Shown one piece after another: positions 51,433 through 60,978 of a DNA stretch of 64,000 nucleotides. Numbering within the stretch: position 1 is the stretch's first letter; the number at the start of each line of letters is the position of its first letter. The notes under the pieces are model-generated. The model was given only the letters and a program-made list of their open reading frames with translations, had not been told where the DNA came from and searched no databases. The position numbers were made by a program, and so were the translations under genes. The DNA comes from JBAXGW01 sp037139195 (GTDB taxonomy: Bacteria; Bacteroidota; Bacteroidia; Bacteroidales; JAHJDW01): assembly GCA_037139195.1 (NCBI GenBank), contig JBAXGW010000011.1, forward strand, positions 1 through 64,000. The letters run 5' to 3'.

Positions 51433-52599
51433 ATGAGCAAAAGAGATTATTACGAAATACTAGGAGTTGCAAAAGGTGCAAGCGAAGCAGAAATAAAAAA
51501 AGCATATCGTCAGATGGCGATGAAATATCATCCTGATAAAAACCCAGGAGATAAGGCATCAGAAGAAAAGTTTAAAGAAGCAGCTGAAGCGTATGATGTA
51601 CTTAGCAATGCTGACAAAAAACAACGCTACGATCAATTTGGTCATGCAGGAATGGGACAAGGTTTTGGCGGCGGTGGCGGCTATGGTGGCGGAATGTCAA
51701 TGGATGATATTTTTAGTAATTTTGGCGACATTTTCGAAAACATGGGTTTCGGCGGTGGCTTTGGCGGTTTTGGTGGTGGTAGAAGCAGTCGTGGTGGTGG
51801 AAGAAGAGTTCAAAAAGGTACCAACCTACGTATTAAAGTAAAACTCACACTAGAAGAAATTCTAAATGGTGTTGAGAAAAAAATTAAAGTTAATAAATTT
51901 ATTAGCTGTAGCACTTGCGGTGGAAGCGGTGCAAAAGATAGTTCTTCTGTTAAAACATGTCAAACTTGCCATGGCTCTGGACAAGTAACAAGAATAACGA
52001 ATACTATTTTAGGTCAGATGCAAACTGCAAGCGTTTGTCCTCATTGCAATGGCAGTGGACAAGTAGTTACCGATAACTGCAAAACTTGTCATGGAGAAGG
52101 AATTGTAAGAGACGAGGAAGTTATATCAGTTAATATACCTGCTGGCGTTGCCGAAGGTATGCAATTATCGATGCAGGGCAAAGGAAATGCTGCACCTAAA
52201 GGAGGAATACCAGGCGATTTATTAATTGTTATTGAAGAAATTCCTCATGAAGAGCTAAGAAGAGTAGAACATAATTTGCATTACGATTTATTTATAAGCT
52301 TTCCTGATGCTGCGATGGGATCGACTGTTGAAATACCAACACTAGAAGGAAAAGCAAAAATTAAAATTGAACCAGGAACAATACCAGGAAAAGTTTTACG
52401 CTTAAAAGGCAAAGGACTTCCTAGCGTAAATAGCTATGGGAAAGGTGATTTGCTTGTAAATATAAACATTTGGGTTCCAAAAAGCTTAACCAAAGAAGAA
52501 AGAACAACACTTGAAAAATTGAATGAATCAAGCAATTTCGTTCCAAACCCAACTAGTAAAGACAAAAACTTCTTCGAAAGGATGAAAGATATTTTCTAA
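51433..52599 (+). CDS. dnaJ: chaperone protein DnaJ
   Basis: Co-chaperone that delivers substrates to DnaK and stimulates its ATPase. Protein of 388 residues. J domain with HPD at 33-35, a Gly/Phe-rich region (about 70-125), and four CxxCxGxG zinc repeats (CSTCGGSG, CQTCHGSG, CPHCNGSG, CKTCHGEG), followed by the substrate-binding C-terminal domains. Full-length type I DnaJ. Confidence 0.96.
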   Translation: MSKRDYYEILGVAKGASEAEIKKAYRQMAMKYHPDKNPGDKASEEKFKEAAEAYDVLSNADKKQRYDQFGHAGMGQGFGGGGGYGGGMSMDDIFSNFGDIFENMGFGGGFGGFGGGRSSRGGGRRVQKGTNLRIKVKLTLEEILNGVEKKIKVNKFISCSTCGGSGAKDSSSVKTCQTCHGSGQVTRITNTILGQMQTASVCPHCNGSGQVVTDNCKTCHGEGIVRDEEVISVNIPAGVAEGMQLSMQGKGNAAPKGGIPGDLLIVIEEIPHEELRRVEHNLHYDLFISFPDAAMGSTVEIPTLEGKAKIKIEPGTIPGKVLRLKGKGLPSVNSYGKGDLLVNINIWVPKSLTKEERTTLEKLNESSNFVPNPTSKDKNFFERMKDIF

Positions 52600-52617
52600 A
52601 CAATAATTATTTCCGCA

Positions 52618-53556
52618 ATGAATTTTCTAGAGGTAAAAAATGTAGTAAAAAAATATGCAGCACATACAGCTCTAAACAATGTAAGTATAGACGTTCCTGA
52701 AAACACAATATTTGGTTTATTAGGTCCTAATGGAGCTGGCAAAACATCCTTAATTAGAATAATCAATCAAATTACAGCGCCTGATAGCGGTAAAATTCTT
52801 TTAAATGGAGAACTATTAAAACCCTCAGACATTGAAATAATTGGATATCTACCCGAAGAACGCGGCTTATACAAGAAAATGAAAGTGGGCGAACAAGCAC
52901 TTTATTTAGCTCAACTCAAAGGAGTTAGCAATAAAGAAGCTATGATCAAACTTAAATATTGGTTTGAGAAATTTGAAATCCAATCGTGGTGGCATAAAAA
53001 AGTTGAAGAGCTTTCAAAAGGAATGCAACAAAAAGTTCAATTCATTGTTACAATAATTCACGATCCTAAACTTCTAATTTTAGATGAACCATTTAGCGGT
53101 TTCGACCCAATAAACACCAACCTAATTAAAAATGAAATACTAAAATTGAAAGAAAATGGAGCAACTGTAATTCTTTCAACGCATAACATGAGCTCTGTTG
53201 AAGAATTATGCGACAATATTGCACTAATAAACAAATCGCAAGTAATTTTGTCAGGTAAAGTTTCCGAAATTAGAAAGTCATATCGTTCAAATACCTATCA
53301 ATTTGAAATTGAAGGTGAAATAAATAATTTTATTCATAATAATTCATCGCAATTTGAACTTATTGAGGAAATAAAATATGCTGATTCGACCAATTTTAAA
53401 GTTAAATTAGCAAATAATTATTCTCAAAAAGAGCTAATAAGTAGTTTAATTCAACAATTCGACATTATTTCATTTCATGAAGTTTTGCCAAACATGAACG
53501 ATATTTTTATTCAAAGAGTTCAGGGAAACAATTCAGCAAACTTAATCGAATTATAA
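52618..53556 (+). CDS. ABC transporter ATP-binding protein
   Basis: Protein of 312 residues. Walker A GPNGAGKT (36-43), signature LSKGMQQKVQ, Walker B LLILDEPFSG and the switch His in LSTHNM are present. The ~90-residue C-terminal extension is typical of ABC-2 exporters of the NatA or multidrug type. It lies 5-10 bp ahead of its permease gene. The substrate is unknown. Confidence 0.92.
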   Translation: MNFLEVKNVVKKYAAHTALNNVSIDVPENTIFGLLGPNGAGKTSLIRIINQITAPDSGKILLNGELLKPSDIEIIGYLPEERGLYKKMKVGEQALYLAQLKGVSNKEAMIKLKYWFEKFEIQSWWHKKVEELSKGMQQKVQFIVTIIHDPKLLILDEPFSGFDPINTNLIKNEILKLKENGATVILSTHNMSSVEELCDNIALINKSQVILSGKVSEIRKSYRSNTYQFEIEGEINNFIHNNSSQFELIEEIKYADSTNFKVKLANNYSQKELISSLIQQFDIISFHEVLPNMNDIFIQRVQGNNSANLIEL

Positions 53557-53566
53557 TTTATTGAAT

Positions 53567-54973
53567 ATGAGCAAAATATCATTAATAATAAAAAGAGAAT
53601 ATATTAGTAGAGTTAGCAAAAAGTCATTTTTGGTAATGACCATTCTAGGTCCAATACTAATGGCCGCTTTAATGATTGTTCCAGCTTGGATGTCTCAAAT
53701 GAGCGATGGAGTAAAAACTATAGCAGTTCTAGACGAATATCATTCTCCGTATTGCGAAGGTTTGTTTTATAAAAAATTTAAAGAGACCAATGACATTAAG
53801 TTTGACTATATTATTGACAATATTGATAATGCTAAGAAAAATTTAACTAAGAATGGTTATTATGCTGTTTTGCATTTGCCCAGAATTAGCACAATTCCGC
53901 AAAATGTAAATATTTATGCAAATGAACAGGTTGCACTCAACGTTAAACTTCATATAGAAAATGAGTTAGAAAAAACCATCGAGAAACTTAAAATTAACAA
54001 AGATATTGAGGCTGAACTTAGGAAATTAAATATTGATACCACTGCCTTTAAAGGAAAAACATTTTCTGAAATAAGCGAAAACTTTGCAAAAAACTTAAAA
54101 GAAACATCAAAAACAAGTGTTCGAGTAAGCTCTATAAAAATAAATTCAGAAACAGGAAAGGAAGAAGAAGGTAGTTCTGAAGTAATTACTGTTTTAGCAT
54201 TTCTTTCTGGCTTTATGATATACATGTTTGTATTTTTGTTTGGAGCCCAAGTTATGCGAGGTGTCATAGAAGAAAAAACTAGCAGAATTGTTGAAGTAAT
54301 AATTTCATCTGTAAAACCCTTTCAACTTATGATGGGGAAAATACTTGGCATTGCATTAGTTGGATTAACCCAATTTTTGCTTTGGGTTGTTCTAACTTTT
54401 ACTATTGTTAGTATTGTCCAAGTTTCATTTCCAGGCAAAATAAAATTCTCAAAAACAGAACAAGTACTAGCTCAATCAGATGGAAGTGTAATTGTTCCAA
54501 ATAATTCAATTCCAAAAGATCAAATTAATGAAATATTAGTTCAAATTGGCTCAATAAATTTCCCTCTAATAATAGGCATGTTTCTATTTTACTTTTTAGG
54601 TGGATATTTATTCTATTCAGCATTATTTGCGGCAATTGGCTCAGCAGTTGATAATGAGACAGATACTCAACAATTTATGCTTCCTATTTCGCTTCCTCTA
54701 ATATTAGGAATTGTAATGATTCAATTTGTAATAAATAATCCCCAAGGTCCAGTTGCATTTTGGATGTCAATCATTCCATTTACTTCTCCTATTATTATGA
54801 TGGTTCGTATTCCTTTTGGAGTTCCATTCCTTGATTTGGCTCTATCAACGACATTATTAATTATAGGTATTTTCTTTAATACTTGGCTTGCGGCAAAAAT
54901 TTATCGAACAGGAATTTTAATGTACGGTAAAAAAGTGAACTACAGGGAATTATGGAAATGGATTAAGTACTAG
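53567..54973 (+). CDS. ABC-2 type transporter permease
   Basis: Protein of 468 residues starting MSKISLIIKREYISRVSKKS. One N-terminal membrane segment (about 20-45) is followed by a large extracytoplasmic part (to about 200) and then about five further membrane segments. The motif EEKTSRIVEVIISSVKPFQL is characteristic of NatB-like permeases. A TTG two codons upstream is not preferred. Partner of the preceding ATPase. Confidence 0.9.
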   Translation: MSKISLIIKREYISRVSKKSFLVMTILGPILMAALMIVPAWMSQMSDGVKTIAVLDEYHSPYCEGLFYKKFKETNDIKFDYIIDNIDNAKKNLTKNGYYAVLHLPRISTIPQNVNIYANEQVALNVKLHIENELEKTIEKLKINKDIEAELRKLNIDTTAFKGKTFSEISENFAKNLKETSKTSVRVSSIKINSETGKEEEGSSEVITVLAFLSGFMIYMFVFLFGAQVMRGVIEEKTSRIVEVIISSVKPFQLMMGKILGIALVGLTQFLLWVVLTFTIVSIVQVSFPGKIKFSKTEQVLAQSDGSVIVPNNSIPKDQINEILVQIGSINFPLIIGMFLFYFLGGYLFYSALFAAIGSAVDNETDTQQFMLPISLPLILGIVMIQFVINNPQGPVAFWMSIIPFTSPIIMMVRIPFGVPFLDLALSTTLLIIGIFFNTWLAAKIYRTGILMYGKKVNYRELWKWIKY

Positions 54974-55139
54974 CCCTTTATTAAGTTGACCAATTTTTAA
55001 ATATACCGTTAAATAAAAACTAAACGAAACCAATTTACCCAATTAAAGTTCTTGTAAGAAAATTAATCTTTAATCGCAAAAACTTTAATAACTTTATATA
55101 CTTTTTACTTCATGAACTTTATAAACTAAAAAAAAATAG

Positions 55140-55147
55140 TACTTTTG
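55140..55147 (+). promoter_or_regulatory. -7 element for the Ppx/GppA gene
   Basis: TACTTTTG fits TAnnTTTG, 25 bases before the ATG at 55173. No TTG at -33. Confidence 0.5.
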
Positions 55148-55172
55148 ACAAACTTAATCAATCAAAGAATTT

Positions 55173-56099
55173 ATGATTGTAACAATTCTTGATTTAGGTA
55201 CTAACACTTTTAATGCATTGATTGTCGATATTAATGATAATCAATACAATATAATATATTATAAAAAATTCAATATTAAACTTGGCGAACACACAATCGA
55301 TCAAGGAATTATTTCAGAAGCAGCATTCCAACGTGGTTTAAATGCATTAGTTGAATTAAAAGCCCTTTCATCTGAGCACAACAGCGAAAGAATTATTGCA
55401 ATTGGCACATCTGCTTTAAGAAGCTCATCAAATAGCTGTGATTTTGTAAAAGCAGTAAAAGAAAAAACTAATATCAATATTCAAATAATTGACGGAAATA
55501 CAGAGGCTGAACTTATTTCGAGAGGAGTAAAACTGGCTCTTCCAGAAATCAATCAAAAGTACATAATAATAGATATTGGCGGGGGAAGCACTGAATTCAT
55601 TATTACTCATAACAATCAAATTCTTTGGAAAAAAAGTTATGATTTAGGTGTTGCTCGATTATTAAGCAAATTTAAGCCCTCCGACCCTATCACGAAAAAA
55701 GAAATTGATGCTGTTGAAAAATATCTAGAAACAGAATTAACAGATTTATTTTCAAAGATTAAGGAGTTCGAAGTAAAATTGTTAGTTGGATCATCCGGTT
55801 CATTTGATACGTTTGCTGAAATGATAATTGCCAGAGAACAAGAACCTATTATTATTGAAAGCATAAAAGGATACGATTTTAATATTAAAGATTACTTAAA
55901 AATCCATTCATTATTAATCAACTCAAATAAAGAAGAGCGACTTAAAATGAAAGGACTAATTGAAATGCGAGTTGACATGATCGTGCTTTCTACAATTTTC
56001 GTAAATTTATTTTTAAAAAAAGCAAATATTCAAGAAATGAAATTATCAACCTATTCTTTGAAAGAAGGAATAGTATATAATATATTAAATAACCTTTAA
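55173..56099 (+). CDS. Ppx/GppA-family exopolyphosphatase or pppGpp phosphatase
   Basis: Protein of 308 residues with the actin-like ATPase fold. The phosphate-1 loop is LDLGTNTFNALI (6-17) and phosphate-2 is IIDIGGGSTEFII. It is the short form without the C-terminal HD-like domain of E. coli Ppx. Substrates of the family are polyphosphate and pppGpp; which one applies here cannot be told. The following DoxX-like gene begins 12 bp later. Confidence 0.9.
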   Translation: MIVTILDLGTNTFNALIVDINDNQYNIIYYKKFNIKLGEHTIDQGIISEAAFQRGLNALVELKALSSEHNSERIIAIGTSALRSSSNSCDFVKAVKEKTNINIQIIDGNTEAELISRGVKLALPEINQKYIIIDIGGGSTEFIITHNNQILWKKSYDLGVARLLSKFKPSDPITKKEIDAVEKYLETELTDLFSKIKEFEVKLLVGSSGSFDTFAEMIIAREQEPIIIESIKGYDFNIKDYLKIHSLLINSNKEERLKMKGLIEMRVDMIVLSTIFVNLFLKKANIQEMKLSTYSLKEGIVYNILNNL

Positions 56100-56111
56100 A
56101 TTTTAATTTTT

Positions 56112-57299
56112 ATGATACTAAACGTAATTATAGCATTAGGAATTATTGGAGCAGCAAACCTTGCTGTATATTTTTTATTTCCGAAATATCGCAGAATTGC
56201 CGCAATTATTAGCAGAAGCTTTATTGGACTGTTGTTTATGTTTTCAGGCTTTGTAAAAGGGGTTGACCCTTTGGGTTTTACTTATAAAATTGAAGATTAT
56301 TTCATTGCCTATAATATGGAATGGGCAATGGGATTAGCTTTTAGCCTTTCTGTAATAGTTTGTGCAATGGAATTTACTGCTGGAGCCCTGTTATTTTTCA
56401 ATATAAAAACAAAATATAATGTATGGCTAGTTACACTGATGATGCTTGGCTTCACATGTATTACTTTCTATGATGCTTTATATAGTCCAGTTCCAGATTG
56501 CGGATGTTTCGGCGACGCCATAAAACTGACAAACTGGGAAACATTTTATAAAAATGTTGTAATCGACCTATTTTTAGTTTTAATAATTTTATTTAGAAAC
56601 AATTATAATTCATTTTTAAAAAACAAGTTAGAATTAGGAGCAATTGCTTTGGTTTTTATAAGCTTTTTAAGTTTTGAAATATACAATTATCGCAATTTAC
56701 CAATAATTGATTTTAGCAGTTGGAAAGTTGGATCAAAATTATATTCTGATAATCCTAAACCAATAAAACTTTTTGTAAAATACAAATGCAAAGCAACAGG
56801 TGAAGTTAAGGAATTTTTATCGCCAAATTATCCATATACTGATTCAATATGGCTAACCCAATGGGATTACGATACATCGAGAGTAGAAGACCCAAACAAA
56901 TATGTAAATATAATGATTGAAGGGAAAGAAGGGAACGATATGACGAGCGCAGTGATAAAAAATCCAGATTATCAATTTATTATAACTTCCTATAATTTAA
57001 AATTAGCAAATAAGGAATCGTTCAAAAAAATATCAAAGTTGTTTGAACAAATCGACTCAATAGGCTACTCCTTTGTGGTATTATCAAGTGGTTTTCAAGA
57101 AGATTTTGAGAAATTTAAAAAAGATAACAATATCAATGAGTATCTTCAATTTTATAATACTGATGATATAGAATTGAAAATAATGGTTCGGTCAAATCCA
57201 GGTTTAATGCTTATTAAAAATGGTACCGTATTAGGGAAATGGCATTATAATAATATTCCAAGTTTTGAAGAATTACAAAAAATAACAAATAAAAAGTAA
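56112..57299 (+). CDS. DoxX/MauE-like membrane protein with thioredoxin-like C-terminal part (BT_3928 type)
   Basis: Protein of 395 residues. About five membrane segments fill residues 1-185 (FSGFVKGVDPLGFTYKIEDY is the family signature; CGCFGDAIKLTNWETFYKN is the conserved Cys loop). The remaining ~200 residues form a thioredoxin-like extracytoplasmic part without a CxxC. A redox or electron-transfer role in the inner membrane is inferred. Probably cotranscribed with the Ppx/GppA gene. Confidence 0.85.
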   Translation: MILNVIIALGIIGAANLAVYFLFPKYRRIAAIISRSFIGLLFMFSGFVKGVDPLGFTYKIEDYFIAYNMEWAMGLAFSLSVIVCAMEFTAGALLFFNIKTKYNVWLVTLMMLGFTCITFYDALYSPVPDCGCFGDAIKLTNWETFYKNVVIDLFLVLIILFRNNYNSFLKNKLELGAIALVFISFLSFEIYNYRNLPIIDFSSWKVGSKLYSDNPKPIKLFVKYKCKATGEVKEFLSPNYPYTDSIWLTQWDYDTSRVEDPNKYVNIMIEGKEGNDMTSAVIKNPDYQFIITSYNLKLANKESFKKISKLFEQIDSIGYSFVVLSSGFQEDFEKFKKDNNINEYLQFYNTDDIELKIMVRSNPGLMLIKNGTVLGKWHYNNIPSFEELQKITNKK

Positions 57300-57698
57300 A
57301 ACAGGAATATCAATTGAGTAACGTTAGCTGATAGCAAAAAGGTAAATACACTCTTCAAAGGGCACACTATAAAAACTAATCAACCTATAAATGCAGGAGG
57401 AGATAATTTTGCACCTTCTCCCTTTGATATATTTTGTCTTAGATAGCTTATTGTGCTACACTTTTATAAGCGGCTTTATGCCATTTCTACCAAAAACATT
57501 TCATTGACCATGGAATCAAGTTTTAATTCAGCAAAAAACTTATTGATCAAATTACTATTAACGCTACTCATTTTTAGACTAATATCTGATAGAAAATTAC
57601 ATTAAAACATCACTTTAGACCAATTCTTGCAATCGGTCTAATTTATTTGTTTTTGTATAATAAACATTGTTTTTTTTTTATAAAACATATTAAATATT
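57300..57698. other. gene-free region
   Basis: About 400 bases without a supported gene. It holds a GGAG/CTCC imperfect hairpin near 57395-57420 and a minus-strand frame of 31 codons (57476-57571) with no family resemblance. A TTAGACC/GGTCTAA inverted repeat lies at 57615-57641. It may be a decayed sequence. Confidence 0.4.
57615..57641 (+). terminator. possible terminator after the DoxX-like gene region
   Basis: TTAGACC and GGTCTAA form a perfect 7-bp stem with a 13-base loop, followed by TTTATTTGTTTTT. The T tract is interrupted and the hairpin lies over 300 bases after the nearest plus-strand stop, so function is uncertain. Confidence 0.4.
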
Positions 57699-57706
57699 TA
57701 TATTTG
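57699..57706 (+). promoter_or_regulatory. -7 element for the small exported protein and T9SS gene
   Basis: TATATTTG fits TAnnTTTG, 40 bases before the ATG at 57746. The nearest upstream TTG is 29 bases away, too far for a usual -33 box. It supports the ATG at 57746 over an upstream in-frame start at 57647. Confidence 0.5.
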
Positions 57707-57745
57707 TCTGCCACTAAAGTACTTTTTAATAAAATTCACATAGTT

Positions 57746-58204
57746 ATGATAAAAAAAATACTATTTTTTGCAACAATTGTTTCGATGTTATATTCAAACA
57801 TGTTGTATTCCCAAGTTCAAGTAAAGCCAGACTCAAGACTTTACCAATGTTTTTCAGAAGAGTATCTTAAAAATTTAGAAACTAGCAATCCGAAATTAAT
57901 TGCATACTACAATTTTTATTTAGATCATTCTTATTTTATTTCAACTGGCAAATCCGAAAAAAAAGTTGATGGTAATAGCATATTTTCTGTTAAGTATAAA
58001 GAGCAAGCTAACAAATATTTTGACGAAGATATAAAGGTATTTTCAACCCAAAAGTTTAATCCACTCAAATACGACTTTAAGATAGAAAAAAATTTGTATT
58101 CTCACTATTTGATAGACGATAAAACGGTTTTGATTTTTTATCCGATGAAACGCTTTATGAAAGAATACAAAAAATATTTAATTGAATTAGGATTCCAAGA
58201 ATAG
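57746..58204 (+). CDS. small exported protein of unknown function
   Basis: Protein of 152 residues from MIKKILFFATIVSMLYSNML, a clear signal peptide with likely cleavage near SQ. The mature part opens VQVKPDSRLYQCFSEEYLKN and contains SNPKLIAYYNFYLDHSYFI. No known domain was recognised. It ends 22 bp before a T9SS type B gene and shares its transcript, so a partner role in surface display or secretion is inferred. A longer frame from 57647 exists but lies upstream of the promoter box. Confidence 0.7.
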   Translation: MIKKILFFATIVSMLYSNMLYSQVQVKPDSRLYQCFSEEYLKNLETSNPKLIAYYNFYLDHSYFISTGKSEKKVDGNSIFSVKYKEQANKYFDEDIKVFSTQKFNPLKYDFKIEKNLYSHYLIDDKTVLIFYPMKRFMKEYKKYLIELGFQE

Positions 58205-58226
58205 CTTAACCAAAACCACAGACCAA

Positions 58227-60797
58227 ATGTATAGAAAAATATTTACCACCCTATTCCTTTTAACTGCGTCTATTTTTACGTATGGACAATCCAACTATTT
58301 AATCAGTACTGGCGGAACAATTTCCACATGTAGTGGCTTTTTTTACGATAGTGGATTAGGCTCAGCTGCAAATTATGGCAACAATCAAAATTTAACCATG
58401 ACATTTTGTGCTGGAGCTGGAGTAAACACGCATATTCAAGTATATTTTAATGAGTTTGACGTTGACCCTTCAGATACTCTTTACATTTACGATGGAAATA
58501 GCGTAAACCCAGCAAATTTAATTGGAGCCTATAATAATACTAATAGCCTTGAGCTATTTCCAGTACAAGCTACAATATCAAATTCTTCTGGTTGCTTAAC
58601 TTTTAGATTTAAATCAAACGGAACTGGAGTTGCTGCTGGTTGGAAAGGTACTGTTTCATGTGTACAAGCTTGTCAAAAAGTATTTTCTGATTTAGATTCG
58701 GTTAATATGATACCTCGACCAGTTGATAGCAATTATATTAATATTTGTCTTGGTGATACAATCACATTTAAAGGAAGTGCTATTTTCCCTCAAAATGGCT
58801 TAGTTTATCAACAAGATACTTCAACATGTACATATATCTGGAATTTTGGTGATGGAACAATCGACACTGGAAGAGTTATCAAACATAATTATGGCATTGT
58901 TAAAGGATATGAAGTTTCTTTAACGGTTATTGATGTAAATGGATGCGTAAGTACTAACTTTCTAGGTTGTAGAGTCAGAGTATCAGGAAATCCAATAGGC
59001 TCAATTAAAGCATTGCCAGATATTTGTTCAAGTAGCGATTCAATTGAAATTACTGTTGGATACGATCCAAGTTCCATCATTACAATTAAACCTATAGCAT
59101 CTCAATTATCAGCTAGCCAAGGGTTTGATAGTACTTTATTTATACCAGATGGTCCAAATTGCCCTACACAGTGCTATAATACAAATGTTTCCTTTACGGC
59201 ATTTACTCCTGGACAAACGATACAATCAGCAGCGGATATTTTATCAATTTGCGTCAATATGGAACATTCTTTTGTAGGAGATCTAGAATTTACAATTACA
59301 TGTCCCGACGGCAAATCTGCTATATTAAAAGAATATATTGGAACTAGTGGAGGTGGGGCTTTTATGGGAGTTCCAAATGAAACAGACGGACTAAACGAAT
59401 GTGTTGCTGCAGATAATGCACCTGGAATAGGCTGGGAATATTGCTGGTCTAATATATATCCAAATATTGGAACAATAGAGGATAACGCGAATCAAACCAC
59501 ATTAGATTCTACAAATAGAACTAATAATACTGGCTATTACCTTCCAAACGAACCACTAACTCAATTAGTTGGATGCCCTTTAAATGGACTTTGGAATATT
59601 GAAATTTGCGATGCTTGGGGTTCTGACAATGGTTATATATTTTCATGGGATTTAAACCTTGACCCAGATTTATTACCAACTGGTTGGGGTTATGAAGTAG
59701 GAATCGACTCATTAGGATGGAGCGGGTCTTTTATTGAAGTAACAACAGATTCTTCAATTATAGTGTTACCTGATTCAGGTGGTCTATATGATTATACTTT
59801 AACAATATATGACAAATATGGGTGTTCTTATGATACTACGCTTTATGTAAATGTTATTGAAACACCAGTTGTTAAACTTCCTTCAGATACAACTCTTTGC
59901 CAAGGGCAAACATTAACTTTAAACCCAAATTATTCTGGTGCAAATACTTATCATTGGAGCACAAGTGCATCTACTGAAACTATAATTGTAAATAGCGATG
60001 GGAACTATTCAATTACTGCAACAAATTCTATAGGGCCTGTTTCTTGTTGGGATAGAGACTCGATTTTAGTAGCAGTTGTTCCTATGCCATTAGCTGATTT
60101 AGGGCCAGATATATGTACCGAAACGGGTTCTCATATTTTCTATGGTGATGCTAGCAGCCCATCTTTTACTTATAATTGGAGTGATGGATCAACAAATTCA
60201 ACATATACAGCAACATCATCTGGTATGGTTACAGTAGAAATAAAATCTGGTCAATATTGTATTGATAAAGATACCGTAAATGTAAAAGTTTTTCCAGCTC
60301 CTGCGTCTGTTGATTTAGGTGAAGATCAGTCGATTTGTTCTCACCAAAGCGTTAATTTAGATGCTACTCAAGCTAACGAACAAGCTGGTTTTATTTATCA
60401 ATGGCATCCGTCTGGTGCAAACAGTAGCACTCTAGTTTTTAAACCTGGAGTTGCTGGAACTTTTGTAATTAAAGTAGATAAAATTGCTTGTACAACAGTT
60501 TACGATTCAGTAACTATTACATCTATTAATTGCGAAGTTACGGCTCCTAATGTTTTCACTCCAAATGGAGATGGGATAAATGACCAACTAGTATTTGTTG
60601 GATTAAATGAGTATCCTGGCTCGAAATTATTAGTATTTAATAGATGGGGTAAAAAGGTTTACCAAAATGATAGTTACAATAATGACTGGGATGGAGACAA
60701 CTCTACTGATGGTACTTACTATTATATTTTATCATTCCCAGTTAATACTCTGCCTACAATAAGTGGAACTGTTAATATTATGAGAGATGGGAAATAA
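58227..60797 (+). CDS. T9SS type B protein with CUB-like, PKD and P-type domains
   Basis: Protein of 856 residues with a signal peptide (to about residue 20, TYGQ). Order: CUB-like domain (about 25-145, with FDVDPSDTLYIYDG); PKD domain (IWNFGDGTIDTG, about 170-250); proprotein convertase P-like domain (about 330-485, with VNMEHSFVGDLEFTITCPDG and GLWNIEICDAWGSDNGYI); three Ig-like segments; and a gliding-motility type B C-terminal domain (NVFTPNGDGINDQ, FNRWGKKVYQ, DGTYYYIL). No protease domain accompanies the P-like domain. Surface adhesion or binding is inferred. Confidence 0.87.
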   Translation: MYRKIFTTLFLLTASIFTYGQSNYLISTGGTISTCSGFFYDSGLGSAANYGNNQNLTMTFCAGAGVNTHIQVYFNEFDVDPSDTLYIYDGNSVNPANLIGAYNNTNSLELFPVQATISNSSGCLTFRFKSNGTGVAAGWKGTVSCVQACQKVFSDLDSVNMIPRPVDSNYINICLGDTITFKGSAIFPQNGLVYQQDTSTCTYIWNFGDGTIDTGRVIKHNYGIVKGYEVSLTVIDVNGCVSTNFLGCRVRVSGNPIGSIKALPDICSSSDSIEITVGYDPSSIITIKPIASQLSASQGFDSTLFIPDGPNCPTQCYNTNVSFTAFTPGQTIQSAADILSICVNMEHSFVGDLEFTITCPDGKSAILKEYIGTSGGGAFMGVPNETDGLNECVAADNAPGIGWEYCWSNIYPNIGTIEDNANQTTLDSTNRTNNTGYYLPNEPLTQLVGCPLNGLWNIEICDAWGSDNGYIFSWDLNLDPDLLPTGWGYEVGIDSLGWSGSFIEVTTDSSIIVLPDSGGLYDYTLTIYDKYGCSYDTTLYVNVIETPVVKLPSDTTLCQGQTLTLNPNYSGANTYHWSTSASTETIIVNSDGNYSITATNSIGPVSCWDRDSILVAVVPMPLADLGPDICTETGSHIFYGDASSPSFTYNWSDGSTNSTYTATSSGMVTVEIKSGQYCIDKDTVNVKVFPAPASVDLGEDQSICSHQSVNLDATQANEQAGFIYQWHPSGANSSTLVFKPGVAGTFVIKVDKIACTTVYDSVTITSINCEVTAPNVFTPNGDGINDQLVFVGLNEYPGSKLLVFNRWGKKVYQNDSYNNDWDGDNSTDGTYYYILSFPVNTLPTISGTVNIMRDGK

Positions 60798-60819
60798 TAA
60801 AAAGTAAATTAAATTGAAA

Positions 60820-60849
60820 GAGGATGATTATTTCATCCTCTTTTTTTTT
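60820..60849 (+). terminator. terminator of the 856-residue T9SS gene
   Basis: GAGGATGA (60820-60827) and TCATCCTC (60833-60840) form a perfect 8-bp stem with a 5-base loop, followed by nine T residues. It lies 23 bases after the stop. Confidence 0.92.
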
Positions 60850-60934
60850 GCTAACATTTTACCCCAAAATCAAACATTTCACTTCAATAAAGCGTCCTTC
60901 GCCACTCATTTTTTATTTCTGGTTAGCTAATGCA

Positions 60935-60942
60935 TATTTTTG
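60935..60942 (+). promoter_or_regulatory. -7 element for the 709-residue T9SS gene
   Basis: TATTTTTG fits TAnnTTTG, 36 bases before the ATG at 60979. No TTG at -33. Confidence 0.5.
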
Positions 60943-60978
60943 TTTTATAAAAAAACAGATTGATAAAACAAAAAAACA

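Noticed and set aside
57394..57402. GGAGGAG as a Shine-Dalgarno site
   Set aside because: No start codon follows within a useful distance and no frame is open there.
57476..57571. A 31-codon minus-strand frame in the gene-free region
   Set aside because: No resemblance to a known family, no promoter, and a length expected by chance.
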